64,000 nt of DNA from Pseudomonas sp. FeN3W (GCA_030263805.2 CP136010.1:1503001-1567000); one strand, 5' to 3'; numbered from the stretch's first letter, positions 1 to 9,452 are shown. Numbers and translations are program-made. The notes: generated from the sequence alone by a model not told the origin.

Positions 1-144
1 CGCTGACGATATAGCTTCGAAACGCTCTAACCCCGCTGATGCATTGCCGATTGGCATTCCTATACTGCGACATAAGGTCGCACGCGCCGTCCTCGATGAC
101 GACCGCCAGGCGAGGCGACCTCCATAAATTGAGGAGACGCTGGC

Positions 145-744
145 ATGATCAATCACGTTTGGGGTTTGTTCACCCACCCCGGTCAGGAGTGGACTGAAAT
201 CCGCGGCGAGGAAGAAACCGTCAGCCACATGTACCTCACGCATGTGCTACTGCTCGCTGCGATACCGGCGATATCGGCGTACATCGGCGCGACCCAGGTG
301 GGCTGGAGCATCGGCGGTGGAGAGCCGGTCAAGCTGACCCAGGCCAGTTGCATGCAGCTGGCGATACTCTCCTACTTCGCCATGCTGGCCGGCGTCGCCG
401 TGATGGGCGGCTTCATTCACTGGATGGCGCGGACCTACGACGCCAATCCGACCCTCACCCAGTGCATCGTTTTTGCCGCCTATACGGCGACGCCGCTGTT
501 CATCGGCGGGCTGGCGGGTCTCTATCCGCACCTCTGGCTCGGCATGCTGGTGGGAACCGCGGCGGTCTGCTACACGGCCTACCTGCTCTACGTGGGGCTG
601 CCCAAGTTCATGAACATCCACGAGGACGAGGGATTCATGTTCTCCAGCTCGGTGCTGGCGGTCGGCCTGGTGGTGCTGGTGGCGATCATTGCGCTGTCGG
701 TCATCACCTGGGGCATGGGCATCGGTCCGGTCTACGTTCGTTAA
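145..744 (+). CDS. Yip1-family inner-membrane protein (first of two paralogues)
   Basis: A 199-residue integral membrane protein with about five hydrophobic helices and a short cytoplasmic N-terminus. It shares a recognisable layout with the protein encoded at 1702-2403: the N-terminal MI.H....T.P...W..IR..EE block, a VGWS motif after the first helix, and a YLL.VGLP.FM motif before the last helix. These features fit the bacterial Yip1/YIPF family, whose bacterial members have no firmly assigned function. The start is supported by a GAGGAG sequence just upstream at 131-136. The gene ended at a rho-independent terminator that a mobile element has since split. The 144 bases before it show no further gene. 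Family assignment is fairly secure; the cellular role is unknown. Confidence 0.8.
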   Translation: MINHVWGLFTHPGQEWTEIRGEEETVSHMYLTHVLLLAAIPAISAYIGATQVGWSIGGGEPVKLTQASCMQLAILSYFAMLAGVAVMGGFIHWMARTYDANPTLTQCIVFAAYTATPLFIGGLAGLYPHLWLGMLVGTAAVCYTAYLLYVGLPKFMNIHEDEGFMFSSSVLAVGLVVLVAIIALSVITWGMGIGPVYVR

Positions 745-822
745 CCCATCCGCACCTCAAAAGGCCGCCTGCGGGCGTAATGCTGTTCACTTAAGCATTT
801 GAGCCCCAGCGGGGCTGCCCCG

Positions 823-857
823 AAATCCGATGCCAGGCTTCTGGCATCGGATTTTTT
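823..857 (+). terminator. Hairpin with T-tract immediately before the transposase start
   Basis: A perfect 14-bp stem (823-836 with 841-854), a GCTT loop and a run of T residues end directly at the transposase ATG at 858. Several IS families carry such a structure inside the left end to stop readthrough transcription from the host gene. Here it would also replace the host terminator that the insertion broke. The role is inferred from structure only. Confidence 0.65.
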
Positions 858-1537
858 ATGTCTCTCCAACAGCAACTGCTCGACTTGGGTGAACTGTTCA
901 ACTTCGCCGATCTGAGCACCTTCACTCAGAACATTCCAATCAGTGGGTCGCGTCCGCGCTGGACCTCTCCGCCCAGGCCTCGATCCGGCGGCGTCTGCCC
1001 GGCGATCAGGTGCTCTGGTTGCTGCTTGGCATGGCTTTGTTTCGCGACGAGCCAGTCCATGAAGTAGCGCGGCGCCTGAACATCTGCGCTCAGGGCCTGG
1101 CTTCTCACGACTTGCTGGCCAGAAGCCGTATTACGGAGGCGCGCAAACGACTGGGGGCCAATCCGGTGGAGTGGCTGTTCCGCCAAACGGGTAGCCAGTG
1201 GGGTCGCGAGCGCTACGATGCCCAAGGAGTTGATTTACCAGGAGGTCTGGGGGCTATTGCTGGCCTACAACATCATCCGCCGTGAAGCCGGTCAGGCGGC
1301 AGTCGCCCTTGGCCATGCGACATCCGCTTCAAGCCCGTGGCCCAATACATCGCTGTGCAATTGATCGTGATGGCTGCGGCCAACCCGATTTCAGCAACCG
1401 GAAGGCGGTTGTCGGAGTTGAGGGCGGGAATCGGCGGGCTGTTCCTGGACCACCGTCCGAGGCCATCAAGGCCAAGGACGGTGAAGATTTCCAAGACCCG
1501 CTACCCAGTGGATCGAAAGGCTGCTCTGCTTAAGTGA
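858..1537 (+). pseudogene. IS4-family transposase remnant (core deleted, two frameshifts)
   Basis: Reading starts at ATG 858 (MSLQQQLLDLGELFNF). Near 941 it shifts frame into a segment that reads WVASALDLSAQASIRRRLPG through WLFRQTGSQWGRERY, the N-terminal domain of IS4-family transposases. At about 1216 the text jumps to PKELIYQEVWGLLLAYNIIR, which belongs near the C-terminus. Near 1318 a second frame change leads to the C-terminal tail ending at the stop at 1535-1537. Roughly 200 residues with the catalytic DDE core are absent. No functional enzyme can be made from this copy. Confidence 0.8.
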
Positions 1538-1701
1538 ACAGCATTACGCCTGCGGGCGGCCTTTTTCGTATCCCCGTGCATCATCCCGCGACGAATCGTC
1601 TGGATCGACGAGGGAAACCCTCACCGCATCTGCCGTTCTAAAGCCATAACGCCGCTGCAACTGCATTCCTGAGCGGCCCTCAAAGCAGACGGAGACTCGG
1701 T

Positions 1702-2403
1702 ATGATCCCGCACTTTGTAACACTGCTCACCCGGCCTGACCGGGCGTGGGCAGACATTCGCCGCGATGAAGAAAAGAACAGCTCCAACTACCTTGTCCAT
1801 CTGCTGCTCTGGGCATTGCTGCCGGCGGTTTGCATGTTCATCGGCACGCGCTATGTGGGCTGGAGCCTGGTCGAAGCCGAACGGATCTGGCTGGATACCC
1901 GCAGTGCCTTCCAGCTCAGCGCGCTGATCTACATCACCATCGTCGCCGGCACCTTCATCATGGGGTTCTTCCTGCGCTGGATGTCGCGCTCCTTCGATGC
2001 ACGCCCGACCTTCAATCAGTGCGTAGGCTTCATCGCCTATGTCATCACGCCGTTCTTCCTGGCCGGACTGGGCGCGCTCTACCCGTCGCGCTGGCTGGCC
2101 ATCCTCGTCCTGGTGGCGGCCGGGGCATACTCGACCTATCTGTTGTTCGTCGGCTTGCCAACGTTCATGCGCATCGATAACCGCAATACCTTTCTGTATG
2201 GCGCCTGCACCTGGGGAGTCGGCCTGCTGGTACTGGTCAACCTGAAAGTGCCGATGATCCTGTTCTGGATGCTTGCGCTCGACCCGACCTACGAGCGCGA
2301 TACGCCGCAGAACCAGAGCTACGGCTTCGAAGAGAACCGCCCGCAGGAAGAACCGGGCGGTGTAGACAACGAACGGCGCTTCAACGAACGGCCTAACGAG
2401 TGA
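1702..2403 (+). CDS. Yip1-family inner-membrane protein (second paralogue)
   Basis: A 233-residue membrane protein paralogous to the product of 145-744. It keeps the same N-terminal block, VGWS motif, paired membrane helices and YLLFVGLPTFM motif. It adds a hydrophilic C-terminal tail of about 35 residues rich in Glu, Asn and Arg, probably exposed at the membrane face. The start has a GGAG ribosome binding site at 1690-1693. The two genes were probably close tandem neighbours before the IS4-type element entered between them. SprT follows 61 bases downstream on the same strand. Function is unknown. Confidence 0.8.
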   Translation: MIPHFVTLLTRPDRAWADIRRDEEKNSSNYLVHLLLWALLPAVCMFIGTRYVGWSLVEAERIWLDTRSAFQLSALIYITIVAGTFIMGFFLRWMSRSFDARPTFNQCVGFIAYVITPFFLAGLGALYPSRWLAILVLVAAGAYSTYLLFVGLPTFMRIDNRNTFLYGACTWGVGLLVLVNLKVPMILFWMLALDPTYERDTPQNQSYGFEENRPQEEPGGVDNERRFNERPNE

Positions 2404-2464
2404 CCAACGAAGCTGTTCGGCCAGAGGCGGTTTGGCATAATGCGGCGCTTGCAGGAGTACCCCA

Positions 2465-2959
2465 ATGCCCGAGCGCCTCAATGCCCGCGTCGAAGCCTGT
2501 TACGAACTGGCCGAGCAGTTTTTCAAGCGAGGCTTCACCCGCCCCCAGGTGAGCCTCAAGCTGCGCGGGCAGAAAGCTGGCGTGGCGCATTTGCAGGAAA
2601 ATCTCCTGCGCTTCAACGAACAGCTCTATCGGGAGAATACCGAGCACTTCCTGCGTCAGACCGTCGCCCATGAGGTCGCGCACCTGATCGCCCATCAGAT
2701 GTTCGGCGCACGGATTCAGCCTCACGGCGAGGAGTGGCAACTGATCATGCGTGGCGTTTACGAGCTGCCGCCGGATCGCTGCCACACCTATGCGATTCGT
2801 CGCCGGTCCGTTACCCATTATGTCTACCGCTGCAGCTGCGTGGATCAGGATTTCGCCTTCACGCCCCAACGCCATGCGCTGGTGGCGAAGGGGCGCCGTT
2901 ATTACTGCCGTCGCTGCAAGACCACCCTCGCCTTCAGCGGCGAACAACGCATCGAATGA
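2465..2959 (+). CDS. sprT: SprT-family zinc metalloprotease-like protein
   Basis: The 164-residue product has the SprT signature HEVAH at residues 69-73, a gluzincin-type zinc site in the sequence VAHEVAHLIAHQMFG. The C-terminus has a small zinc ribbon with paired cysteines (YRCSC and YYCRRCK). Length and order of parts match bacterial SprT proteins, relatives of the eukaryotic DNA-protein crosslink protease Spartan. The bacterial function is not well defined. An AGGAG sequence lies 8 bases before the ATG. The gene converges on the MFS gene, with stop codons only 12 bases apart. Confidence 0.88.
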   Translation: MPERLNARVEACYELAEQFFKRGFTRPQVSLKLRGQKAGVAHLQENLLRFNEQLYRENTEHFLRQTVAHEVAHLIAHQMFGARIQPHGEEWQLIMRGVYELPPDRCHTYAIRRRSVTHYVYRCSCVDQDFAFTPQRHALVAKGRRYYCRRCKTTLAFSGEQRIE

Positions 2960-2971
2960 CGGCAGCGCCTG

Positions 2972-4150
2972 CTAGAGCGCCCTCGCCCGCCAACCGGCGA
3001 TGACGAACAGCGCTGCGAGCAGCGCCATCAACGGCAACCAGCCGGCGTGATCCCAGACATAACCGGCACCATAGCCAACCACACTCGATCCCAGATAGTA
3101 GGCACACAGGTACAGCGCCGATGCCTGCGCTCGAGCACCCCTGGCATGGCTGCCAACCTGCCCGCTGGCCACGGCATGCGCGGCGAAGAAGCCGAGGGTG
3201 AACAACCCGAGACCGAGCACGATGCTCACCAGCCACGGCGTCGCGCACAGCCCCACGCCAAGCAGCATCAGCGCGACCCCGCCGCGCAGCACCTGCCGAG
3301 CACCGAAGCGCGGCACCAGACGCCCGGCCCAGCCGGCGCTGAAAATCCCGCCGAGATAGACGACGAACAGCAGGCCGATGAAGGTGGAGGACAAGCCGAA
3401 CGGCTCGCCTGCCAGGCGGAAGCCAATGTAGTTGAACAGCGCGACGAAGCCGCCCATCAGCAGAAAGCCCTGCAGGAACAGTCCACGCAGCACCGGGTTG
3501 CCCAGATGCAGCCGGAAGTTCGCCAGCAAAACGCGCAGCGAGAGCGGCTGCGCCATGAAATGTCGCGACGGCGGCAACAACCAGACGAACACCACCAGCG
3601 CCAGTAGCCCCAGCGAAGCAATGCCACCCAGCGCCAGCTCCCAGCCACCCAGATCACTCAGCAGCCCCGAAAGCAGGCGCCCGAGCATCCCACCCAGCGC
3701 TGTGCCGCCGATATACAGCCCCATCGCGGCGGGCAGCGACTCCGGCTCGAACTCCTCGCCGACGTACGCCATCGCCAGCGCCGGCAACCCACTGAGCGCC
3801 AGCCCCAGCAACGCGCGCAGCACCAGCAATAGTTGCCAGGAATCGACCAGTACGCTGGCCATCCCGAGCAGGCTGGCCAAACCAAGCGCCGCTGCCATCA
3901 CCGGTTTGCGTCCCCAGCTTTCGGCAAGCGCACCCGAGATCAGCAGACAGAGGGCGAGCGAGAGCGTCGTCAGCGACAACGCCAGACTGCTGCTGGCAGC
4001 CGATACGGAGAAATGCGCGGCCAGCATGGGCAGCAACGGCTGAATGCAATACAGCAATGCGAATGTGGCGAAGCCGGCGCAGAAGAGCGCAAGCGTGGCG
4101 CGCCGGTAGGCCGGAGTACCCCGTGAAATATGTGCGTGTTCGGCGGTCAT
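2972..4150 (-). CDS. MFS transporter, YnfM-like drug-efflux type
   Basis: A 392-residue protein with twelve predicted membrane helices. It contains the major-facilitator loop 2-3 motif, here seen as GALAESWGRKPVM. The order of helices, the length and the N-terminal FCAGFATFALLYCIQPLLP segment resemble the YnfM/arabinose-efflux-like permeases, which are proton-driven exporters with poorly known substrates. It is divergent from the nap operon, with 194 bases between the starts, and nothing around it indicates a substrate. The family call is secure; the substrate is unknown. Confidence 0.85.
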   Translation of the reverse strand: MTAEHAHISRGTPAYRRATLALFCAGFATFALLYCIQPLLPMLAAHFSVSAASSSLALSLTTLSLALCLLISGALAESWGRKPVMAAALGLASLLGMASVLVDSWQLLLVLRALLGLALSGLPALAMAYVGEEFEPESLPAAMGLYIGGTALGGMLGRLLSGLLSDLGGWELALGGIASLGLLALVVFVWLLPPSRHFMAQPLSLRVLLANFRLHLGNPVLRGLFLQGFLLMGGFVALFNYIGFRLAGEPFGLSSTFIGLLFVVYLGGIFSAGWAGRLVPRFGARQVLRGGVALMLLGVGLCATPWLVSIVLGLGLFTLGFFAAHAVASGQVGSHARGARAQASALYLCAYYLGSSVVGYGAGYVWDHAGWLPLMALLAALFVIAGWRARAL

Positions 4151-4290
4151 TGGCGCCCTCGGATCATGCGCAGGCCAGCAAAAAAGCCGCGCAGGCTAGC
4201 ACGACTGAGCGTCCTGCAGCTTGTCGGGCAGGAGGAAGTAGTCCGCTGATCGGCCTAACTCCAGCCGCCGGTAAAGAGCCGAAACGAACA

Positions 4291-4318
4291 TTGTCCTATT
4301 CTGGTCTGTGGCTAGACT
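4291..4318 (+). promoter_or_regulatory. Possible sigma-70-type promoter of the nap operon
   Basis: TTGTCC and TAGACT are spaced by 16 bases and end 26 bases before the napE ATG. I looked for an Anr/FNR box (TTGAT-N4-ATCAA) in the MFS-napE intergenic region and saw none. The match to the consensus is moderate. Confidence 0.35.
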
Positions 4319-4344
4319 CCCTATATGCCAGTCGGAGTAGAACA

Positions 4345-4524
4345 ATGAAAGCAGCACCGAATGACAGCCATCCCGCCGAGGTATCGAGCAAGCGGGAAGA
4401 GACCCGCCTCTTCGTATTCCTCATCGTCTTCCTGTTTCCCATCCTCAGCGTCCTGCTGGTCAGCAGCTATGGCTTCGCTGTCTGGATTCTGCAGATGATC
4501 TTCGGTCCGCCGGGACCCTCCTGA
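4345..4524 (+). CDS. napE: NapE, small membrane component of the periplasmic nitrate reductase operon
   Basis: A 59-residue protein with a charged N-terminus (SSKREETRLFVFLIVF) and one hydrophobic helix of about 28 residues. The size, the KREETRLF motif and the position as first gene of a nap operon identify NapE. Its precise function is not known; it occurs mainly in denitrifiers. A GGAG sequence sits at 4334-4337 before the ATG. A longer upstream reading frame exists but has no support. napD follows after 57 bases. Confidence 0.9.
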   Translation: MKAAPNDSHPAEVSSKREETRLFVFLIVFLFPILSVLLVSSYGFAVWILQMIFGPPGPS

Positions 4525-4581
4525 GCCGGCCATTCGCCTGAGCGGCTGCCCTGTTTTCACCGCCCGAGACGGAGCCCATCG

Positions 4582-4836
4582 ATGAACGCAACCCTGCATA
4601 TCGCCAGCCTGCTGGTGCACTGCCGCCCGGAACTGTTGGCCGCGGTCAAGGCCAACCTGAGCCTGCTGCCGGGGCTCGAACTGCACCAGCAAAGCCCCAA
4701 CGGCAAGCTGGTGGTCGTACTGGAAGCCGAGCATGAAAGCCGCATCCTCGATGCGATCGAGCACATCCAGCACCTGCCTGGCGTGCTCAATGCCGCATTG
4801 ATCTACCACGAAGAACTCCTCGAAGGAGACGCCTGA
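4582..4836 (+). CDS. napD: NapD, chaperone for NapA maturation
   Basis: An 84-residue cytoplasmic protein of the NapD family. NapD binds the twin-arginine signal peptide of NapA and holds export back until the molybdenum cofactor is inserted. The N-terminal strand [14 protein letters not shown] and the overall length are typical. Its stop codon overlaps the napA start by one base (TGATG), which indicates translational coupling with its client. Confidence 0.92.
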   Translation: MNATLHIASLLVHCRPELLAAVKANLSLLPGLELHQQSPNGKLVVVLEAEHESRILDAIEHIQHLPGVLNAALIYHEELLEGDA

Positions 4837-7343
4837 TGAGCCTTACCCGCCGTGAATTCGCCAAGGCCAACGCTGCGGCCATCGCTGCCACCGTGGCCGG
4901 CCTGCCGATCGCCAGCCAGGCCGCCAGCAACCTGATCACCGAAGCCGATGCCACCAACCTCAAGTGGGACAAGGCGCCCTGCCGCTTCTGCGGCACCGGC
5001 TGCAGCGTCATGGTGGCCACCCGCGAGAACCGCGTCGTAGCCACCCATGGCGACGTCAAGGCCGAGGTCAACCGCGGCATCAACTGCGTCAAGGGCTACT
5101 TCCTGTCGAAGATCATGTACGGCTCGGACCGCCTGACCCAGCCGCTGCTGCGCATGAAGGACGGCCAGTACGACAAGCAGGGCGAATTCCAGCCGGTCAG
5201 CTGGGACCAGGCCTTCGACATCATGGCCGAGAAATACAAGGCCGCGCTCAAGGAAGGCGGCCCGCAGGCGCTGGGCATGTTCGGCTCCGGTCAGTGGACC
5301 GTCTGGGAAGGCTACGCGGCGAACAAGCTGATGAAGGCCGGTTTCCGCTCCAACAACATCGACCCCAACGCCCGCCACTGCATGGCCTCGGCGGTCTTCG
5401 GCTTCATGCGCAGCTTCGGCATGGACGAACCGATGGGCTGCTACGACGACATCGAGGCGGCCGACGCCTTCGTACTCTGGGGCTCGAACATGGCCGAGAT
5501 GCACCCGGTGCTCTGGACCCGTGTCACCGACCGCCGCCTCAGCGCGCCGCATGTGAAGGTCGCGGTGATGTCCACCTTCGAGCACCGCAGCTTCGAACTG
5601 GCCGACATCCCGATGATCTTCAACCCGCAGACCGACCTGGTGATCCTCAACTACATCGCCAACCACATCATCCAGAGCGGCGCAGTGAACAAGGAATTCG
5701 TCGACAAGCACACCAAGTTCGCCATGGGCGCGCAGAACATCGGCTACGGCCTGCGCCCGACCGACCCGCGCGAACTGCAGGCCGAGAACGCCGCGGTCGC
5801 CAACACCTGGAGCGACATCAGCTTCGAGGAATACGCGAAATTCCTCGAGCCCTACACCCTGGAACATGCCGCCCATGAAACCGGCATACCGGCCGAACGC
5901 CTCGAGGCCCTGGCCGAGCTGTATGCCGACCCGAAGGTCAAGGTCATGTCGTTCTGGACCATGGGCTTCAACCAGCACACCCGCGGTGTCTGGGCCAACA
6001 ACATGATCTACAACATCCACCTGCTCACCGGGAAGATCAGCGAGCCGGGCAACAGCCCGTTCTCCCTCACCGGCCAGCCCTCGGCCTGCGGCACCGCGCG
6101 GGAAGTCGGCACCTTCGCCCATCGCCTGCCGGCGGACATGGTCGTCGCCAATCCCAAGCACCGTGCCGCCGCCGAGAAGATCTGGAAACTGCCACCCGGC
6201 ACCATCCAGGAAAAGCCCGGCTTCCATGCCGTCGAGCAGAGCCGCATGCTCAAAGACGGCGTGCTCAAGGTCTACTGGACCCAGGTCACCAACAACATGC
6301 AGGCCGGCCCCAACGTCATGCAGGAGATCCTTCCCGGCTGGCGCAACCCGGACACCTTCGTCATCGTCTCGGACGTCTACCCCACCGTCTCGGCCCAGGC
6401 CGCCGACCTCATCCTGCCCAGCGCCATGTGGGTGGAGAAGGAAGGCGCCTATGGCAACGCCGAACGCCGCACGCAGTTCTGGCACCAGCTGGTGAAGGCG
6501 CCGGGCGAGGCGCGCTCCGACCTCTGGCAACTGGTGGAATTCTCCAAGCGCTTCACCACCGACGAAGTCTGGCCGGCCGAACTGCTGGACCAGGCGCCGG
6601 AGCTCAAGGGCAAGGCCCTGTTCGACGTGCTGTACAGGAACGGCCAGGTCGACCGCTTCCCCAACAGCGACATCGCCGAGGGCCACGCCAACGACGAGGC
6701 CGAAGCTTTCGGCTTCTACCTGCAGAAGGGACTGTTCGAGGAATACGCCGAATTCGGCCGCGGCCACGCCCACGACCTGGCCACGTTCGACGCCTACCAC
6801 CAGGCGCGCGGCCTGCGCTGGCCGGTGGTCGACGGCCAGGAAACCCGCTGGCGCTACCGCGAGGGCCACGACCCCTACGTGGAAAAAGGCAGCGGCGTGC
6901 AGTTCTACGGCTACCCGGACAAGAAGGCGATCATCTTCGCCCTGCCCTACGAGGTCCCGGCGGAAGTGCCGGACCAGGACTACCCGTTCTGGCTCAGCAC
7001 CGGCCGCGTGCTGGAACACTGGCACACCGGCAGCATGACCCAGCGGGTCGATGAGCTGCACAAGGCAGTGCCCGATGCCCTCGTCTACATGCATCCGGAG
7101 GATGCCCGCAAGCTCAACGCGCGCCGTGGCAGTGTGGTGAAAGTCATCAGTAGACGCGGTGAGATGCAGGCGCGAGTGGAGACGCGGGGGCGCAACAAGC
7201 CGCCGATGGGGTTGATCTTCGTGCCGTTCTTCGACGCCAACAAACTGATCAACAAAGTCACCCTCGACGCCACCGACCCGATCTCCAAGCAGACCGATTA
7301 CAAGAAATGCGCCGTGAAGATCGAAGTGGTCAGCATCGCCTGA
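4836..7343 (+). CDS. napA: NapA, periplasmic nitrate reductase catalytic subunit
   Basis: An 835-residue molybdoenzyme reducing nitrate to nitrite in the periplasm. It begins with a twin-arginine signal (LTRREFAK), followed by a hydrophobic stretch and an Ala-rich cleavage region ending near SQAAS. Cysteines at residues 49, 52, 56 and 84 (CRFCGTGC and GINCVKG) bind the 4Fe-4S cluster, and the Cys in ARHCMASAV near residue 182 is the expected molybdenum ligand. The C-terminal molybdopterin dinucleotide domain includes [15 protein letters not shown]. Full length and intact. Electrons should come from NapC through NapB. Such enzymes serve aerobic denitrification or redox balancing. Confidence 0.97.
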   Translation: MSLTRREFAKANAAAIAATVAGLPIASQAASNLITEADATNLKWDKAPCRFCGTGCSVMVATRENRVVATHGDVKAEVNRGINCVKGYFLSKIMYGSDRLTQPLLRMKDGQYDKQGEFQPVSWDQAFDIMAEKYKAALKEGGPQALGMFGSGQWTVWEGYAANKLMKAGFRSNNIDPNARHCMASAVFGFMRSFGMDEPMGCYDDIEAADAFVLWGSNMAEMHPVLWTRVTDRRLSAPHVKVAVMSTFEHRSFELADIPMIFNPQTDLVILNYIANHIIQSGAVNKEFVDKHTKFAMGAQNIGYGLRPTDPRELQAENAAVANTWSDISFEEYAKFLEPYTLEHAAHETGIPAERLEALAELYADPKVKVMSFWTMGFNQHTRGVWANNMIYNIHLLTGKISEPGNSPFSLTGQPSACGTAREVGTFAHRLPADMVVANPKHRAAAEKIWKLPPGTIQEKPGFHAVEQSRMLKDGVLKVYWTQVTNNMQAGPNVMQEILPGWRNPDTFVIVSDVYPTVSAQAADLILPSAMWVEKEGAYGNAERRTQFWHQLVKAPGEARSDLWQLVEFSKRFTTDEVWPAELLDQAPELKGKALFDVLYRNGQVDRFPNSDIAEGHANDEAEAFGFYLQKGLFEEYAEFGRGHAHDLATFDAYHQARGLRWPVVDGQETRWRYREGHDPYVEKGSGVQFYGYPDKKAIIFALPYEVPAEVPDQDYPFWLSTGRVLEHWHTGSMTQRVDELHKAVPDALVYMHPEDARKLNARRGSVVKVISRRGEMQARVETRGRNKPPMGLIFVPFFDANKLINKVTLDATDPISKQTDYKKCAVKIEVVSIA

Positions 7344-7354
7344 GGAGAGCCGTC

Positions 7355-7843
7355 ATGAAATTCCGCCTACTGCCGCTGGTCCTGCTCGCGGTATTCGGCC
7401 TGGCCATAGCCGCCGAAACCGACTATCCGCTGGACGCTCCCGCCCCTGCCGGACTCCGTCCGGGTGGCACCCTCACCCACGAATTCACCCCACCGCCACT
7501 GCACGACGAAGAGAACAAGGACATCCGCCGCGAACGCAACTACCCCGAGCAGCCGCCGACCATCCCCCACACCATCCGCGGCTACCAGGTCGACCGCAAC
7601 AGCAACCGCTGCCTCGCCTGCCACAGCCGCGCCAACAGCATCCGCGCCCAGGCACCGATGATCAGCATCACCCACTACACCGACCGCGACAGCCAGACCC
7701 TGGCCGCCGTCGCGCCACGGCGCTACTTCTGCACCCAGTGCCACGTGCCGCAGCAGGATGTGAAGCCACTGGTGGAAAACCGGTTCCAGAACATCGACGA
7801 GCTGCTGTACCGGGAAATCTCGCCATCCAGCCATGGCAATTGA
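7355..7843 (+). CDS. napB: NapB, dihaem cytochrome c subunit of nitrate reductase
   Basis: A 162-residue periplasmic protein with a cleavable signal peptide ([20 protein letters not shown]) and two c-type haem sites, CLACH and CTQCH. It passes electrons from NapC to NapA. The start at 7355 is chosen because GAGGAG lies 8 bases upstream and the signal peptide begins there; an earlier in-frame start at 7307 would run into napA. The distance to napA is 11 bases. Confidence 0.95.
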   Translation: MKFRLLPLVLLAVFGLAIAAETDYPLDAPAPAGLRPGGTLTHEFTPPPLHDEENKDIRRERNYPEQPPTIPHTIRGYQVDRNSNRCLACHSRANSIRAQAPMISITHYTDRDSQTLAAVAPRRYFCTQCHVPQQDVKPLVENRFQNIDELLYREISPSSHGN

Positions 7844-7853
7844 GGAGGCCCGG

Positions 7854-8450
7854 ATGAAGTCGCTACTGTCGTTCCTCAAGCGCTACTGGGCCGTGCTGCG
7901 CCGGCCCAGCGTGCACTACAGCCTGGGCGCGCTCGTGCTCGGCGGATTCATCGCCGGCATCATTTTCTGGGGTGGCTTCAACACCACCCTGGAAGCCACC
8001 AACACCGAAGCCTTCTGCATCTCCTGCCACGAAATGGAGGACAACGTGTTCATGGAGATCAAGGAGACCATCCACTACAGCAACCGCTCCGGCGTGCGCG
8101 CCACCTGCCCGGACTGCCACGTCCCGCACCAGTGGACCGACAAGATCGCGCGCAAGATGCAGGCTTCCAAGGAAGTCTGGGGCAAGATCTTTGGCACCAT
8201 CAGCACCCGCGAGAAGTTCCTCGACAAACGCCGCGAACTCGCCGAGCACGAGTGGGCGCGGCTGAAGGCCAACGACTCGCTGGAATGCCGCAACTGCCAT
8301 GCCTTCGACTCCATGGACTTCACCCGCCAGAGCAAGCGCGCCGCGCAGTTCCACTCCACCGCCCTGGCCAGCGGCGAGGCAACCTGCATCGACTGCCACA
8401 AGGGCATCGCCCACAAGCTGCCGGACATGAGAGGGGTCCCGGGCTGGTAA
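7854..8450 (+). CDS. napC: NapC, membrane-anchored tetrahaem quinol dehydrogenase
   Basis: A 198-residue NapC/NirT-family cytochrome with one N-terminal membrane anchor ([20 protein letters not shown]) and four c-type haem sites: CISCH, CPDCH, CRNCH and CIDCH. It oxidises quinol and reduces NapB. The start at 7854 has GAGGAG 7 bases upstream. An in-frame ATG at 7833 lies inside napB and would add an unlikely MAIEEAR leader. This is the last gene of the operon; napF, napG and napH are absent. Confidence 0.95.
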   Translation: MKSLLSFLKRYWAVLRRPSVHYSLGALVLGGFIAGIIFWGGFNTTLEATNTEAFCISCHEMEDNVFMEIKETIHYSNRSGVRATCPDCHVPHQWTDKIARKMQASKEVWGKIFGTISTREKFLDKRRELAEHEWARLKANDSLECRNCHAFDSMDFTRQSKRAAQFHSTALASGEATCIDCHKGIAHKLPDMRGVPGW

Positions 8451-8507
8451 GGGTAACGAGTGCTTGGCAGGTGTATCGGCCCAGTACCCTGCACGCTCCA
8501 CCGATGC

Positions 8508-8539
8508 AAAAAAGCCCTGACCAGTGGTCAGGGCTTTTT
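8508..8539. terminator. Bidirectional terminator between napC and dcd
   Basis: A 14-bp perfect stem AAAAAGCCCTGACC / GGTCAGGGCTTTTT with an AGT loop. A-tract and T-tract at the two sides allow termination of both the nap operon and the convergent dcd gene. Confidence 0.9.
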
Positions 8540-8556
8540 CGTCTCGCTCTTCGCCA

Positions 8557-9123
8557 TCAGGCCTTCGGTAGCGTCACGCCGCGCTGGCCCTGGTACTTGC
8601 CGCCGCGGTCGCGGTAAGACACTTCGCACTCTTCGTCGGACTCGAGGAACAGCATCTGCGCGACCCCCTCGTTCGCATAGATCTTGGCCGGCAGCGTCGT
8701 GGTGTTGGAAAACTCCAGGGTCACATGCCCTTCCCATTCCGGCTCCAGCGGCGTGACGTTGACGATGATGCCGCAACGCGCGTAGGTGCTCTTGCCCAGG
8801 CAGATGGTCAGCACGTTGCGCGGGATGCGGAAGTACTCGACGGTACGCGCCAGGGCGAAGGAGTTAGGCGGAATGATGCAGACGTCGCTCTTGATGTCGA
8901 CGAAGCTCTTCTCGTCGAAATTCTTCGGATCGACCGTCGCCGAATTGATGTTGGTGAACACCTTGAATTCATCGGCGCAACGCACGTCGTAGCCATAACT
9001 GGAGACGCCGTAAGAAATCAGCCGATCATTGCCCTCGGTGCGCACCTGGCGCTCGACGAAGGGCTCGATCATGCCGTGTTCCTGGGCCATGCGGCGAATC
9101 CACTTGTCCGATTTGATGCTCAT
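8557..9123 (-). CDS. dcd: dCTP deaminase
   Basis: The 188-residue product matches Dcd, which deaminates dCTP to dUTP for thymidylate synthesis. Visible signatures are the SYGYDVRC segment, the [19 protein letters not shown] stretch around the nucleotide site and active-site Glu, and the C-terminal [15 protein letters not shown] tail that closes over the substrate. Full length and monocistronic, ending at the shared terminator. The ATG at 9121-9123 is the natural family start. Confidence 0.96.
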   Translation of the reverse strand: MSIKSDKWIRRMAQEHGMIEPFVERQVRTEGNDRLISYGVSSYGYDVRCADEFKVFTNINSATVDPKNFDEKSFVDIKSDVCIIPPNSFALARTVEYFRIPRNVLTICLGKSTYARCGIIVNVTPLEPEWEGHVTLEFSNTTTLPAKIYANEGVAQMLFLESDEECEVSYRDRGGKYQGQRGVTLPKA

Positions 9124-9452
9124 GGCTGGCGTCCTGTTTGGGGAAATGGGCGTGCGAAGACGCGCATCTTACCGAGCCTCGTGCGCGTGTAAAAGCATGG
9201 TCGCGATGCGCACCGCAGAGCAGCTCACACCTCAACCACGCCGCTCGGAGAAGAAATCCAAAATAAAGCTCGCTTTGCTCCAGAAAAAAGGTATTGTTAC
9301 TGGGCTGCTGCTGCATGTGTCACCGTGAATCGCTACATGTTTAGATTTCGATCCAAATATCGATACGATCTCCTATCTCCTTGCACACAGTGATGTTCGG
9401 ATCTTTTCGGTCCGCACTTTATTCTTCAAAACTTGGTTCAAGGAGACATCAA
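9124..9452 (+). promoter_or_regulatory. Long upstream region and probable leader of the cold-shock gene
   Basis: This 329-base gap holds no credible gene. It separates dcd (minus strand) from the cold-shock gene (plus strand) and becomes AT-rich after about 9255. Cold-shock genes usually have a long structured leader that controls mRNA stability and translation, so the 3' half is probably such a leader. I could not fix a transcription start. AAGGAGA at 9440-9446 is the ribosome binding site. Confidence 0.45.

Larger units (their letters stand above)
778..1546 (+). mobile_element. IS4-family element, internally deleted (769 bp), with 12-bp target duplication
   Basis: Both ends carry the same inverted repeat beginning TAATGCTGTTCACTTAAGCA (20 bases identical). 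They are flanked by the direct repeat CGCCTGCGGGCG at 766-777 and 1547-1558. A 12-bp duplication fits the 10-13 bp typical of the IS4 family. Inside, only the N-terminal and C-terminal parts of a transposase can be read. The middle third, which should hold the DDE catalytic core, is missing, so the element is about half the 1.3-1.5 kb expected. It cannot move by itself but has intact ends and could be mobilised in trans. Whether the deletion came before or after insertion cannot be told from one copy. Confidence 0.85.
759..1566 (+). terminator. Rho-independent terminator split by an IS insertion
   Basis: The left arm AAAAGGCCGCC with loop TGC (759-772) and the right arm GGGCGGCCTTTTT (1554-1566) would form one perfect stem-loop with a T-tract after the first Yip1 gene. 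The element at 778-1546 landed in this structure and duplicated 12 bases of it. The rebuilt terminator is inferred by removing the element and one copy of the duplication. Confidence 0.75.

Noticed and set aside
4151..4344. Search for an Anr/FNR box before napE.
   Set aside because: No sequence close to TTGAT-N4-ATCAA was found by eye.
4803..7094. A 763-codon open frame on the minus strand over napA, with similar long antisense frames over znuD, putA and asrA (26662-28203, 31022-33562, 35334-37730).
   Set aside because: High GC and codon bias create long antisense frames; the products are Val/Gly/Arg/His-rich with no domain, and the sense genes are complete known enzymes.
8460..8756. A 98-codon plus-strand frame after napC.
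   Set aside because: It runs through the bidirectional terminator and over dcd in antisense.
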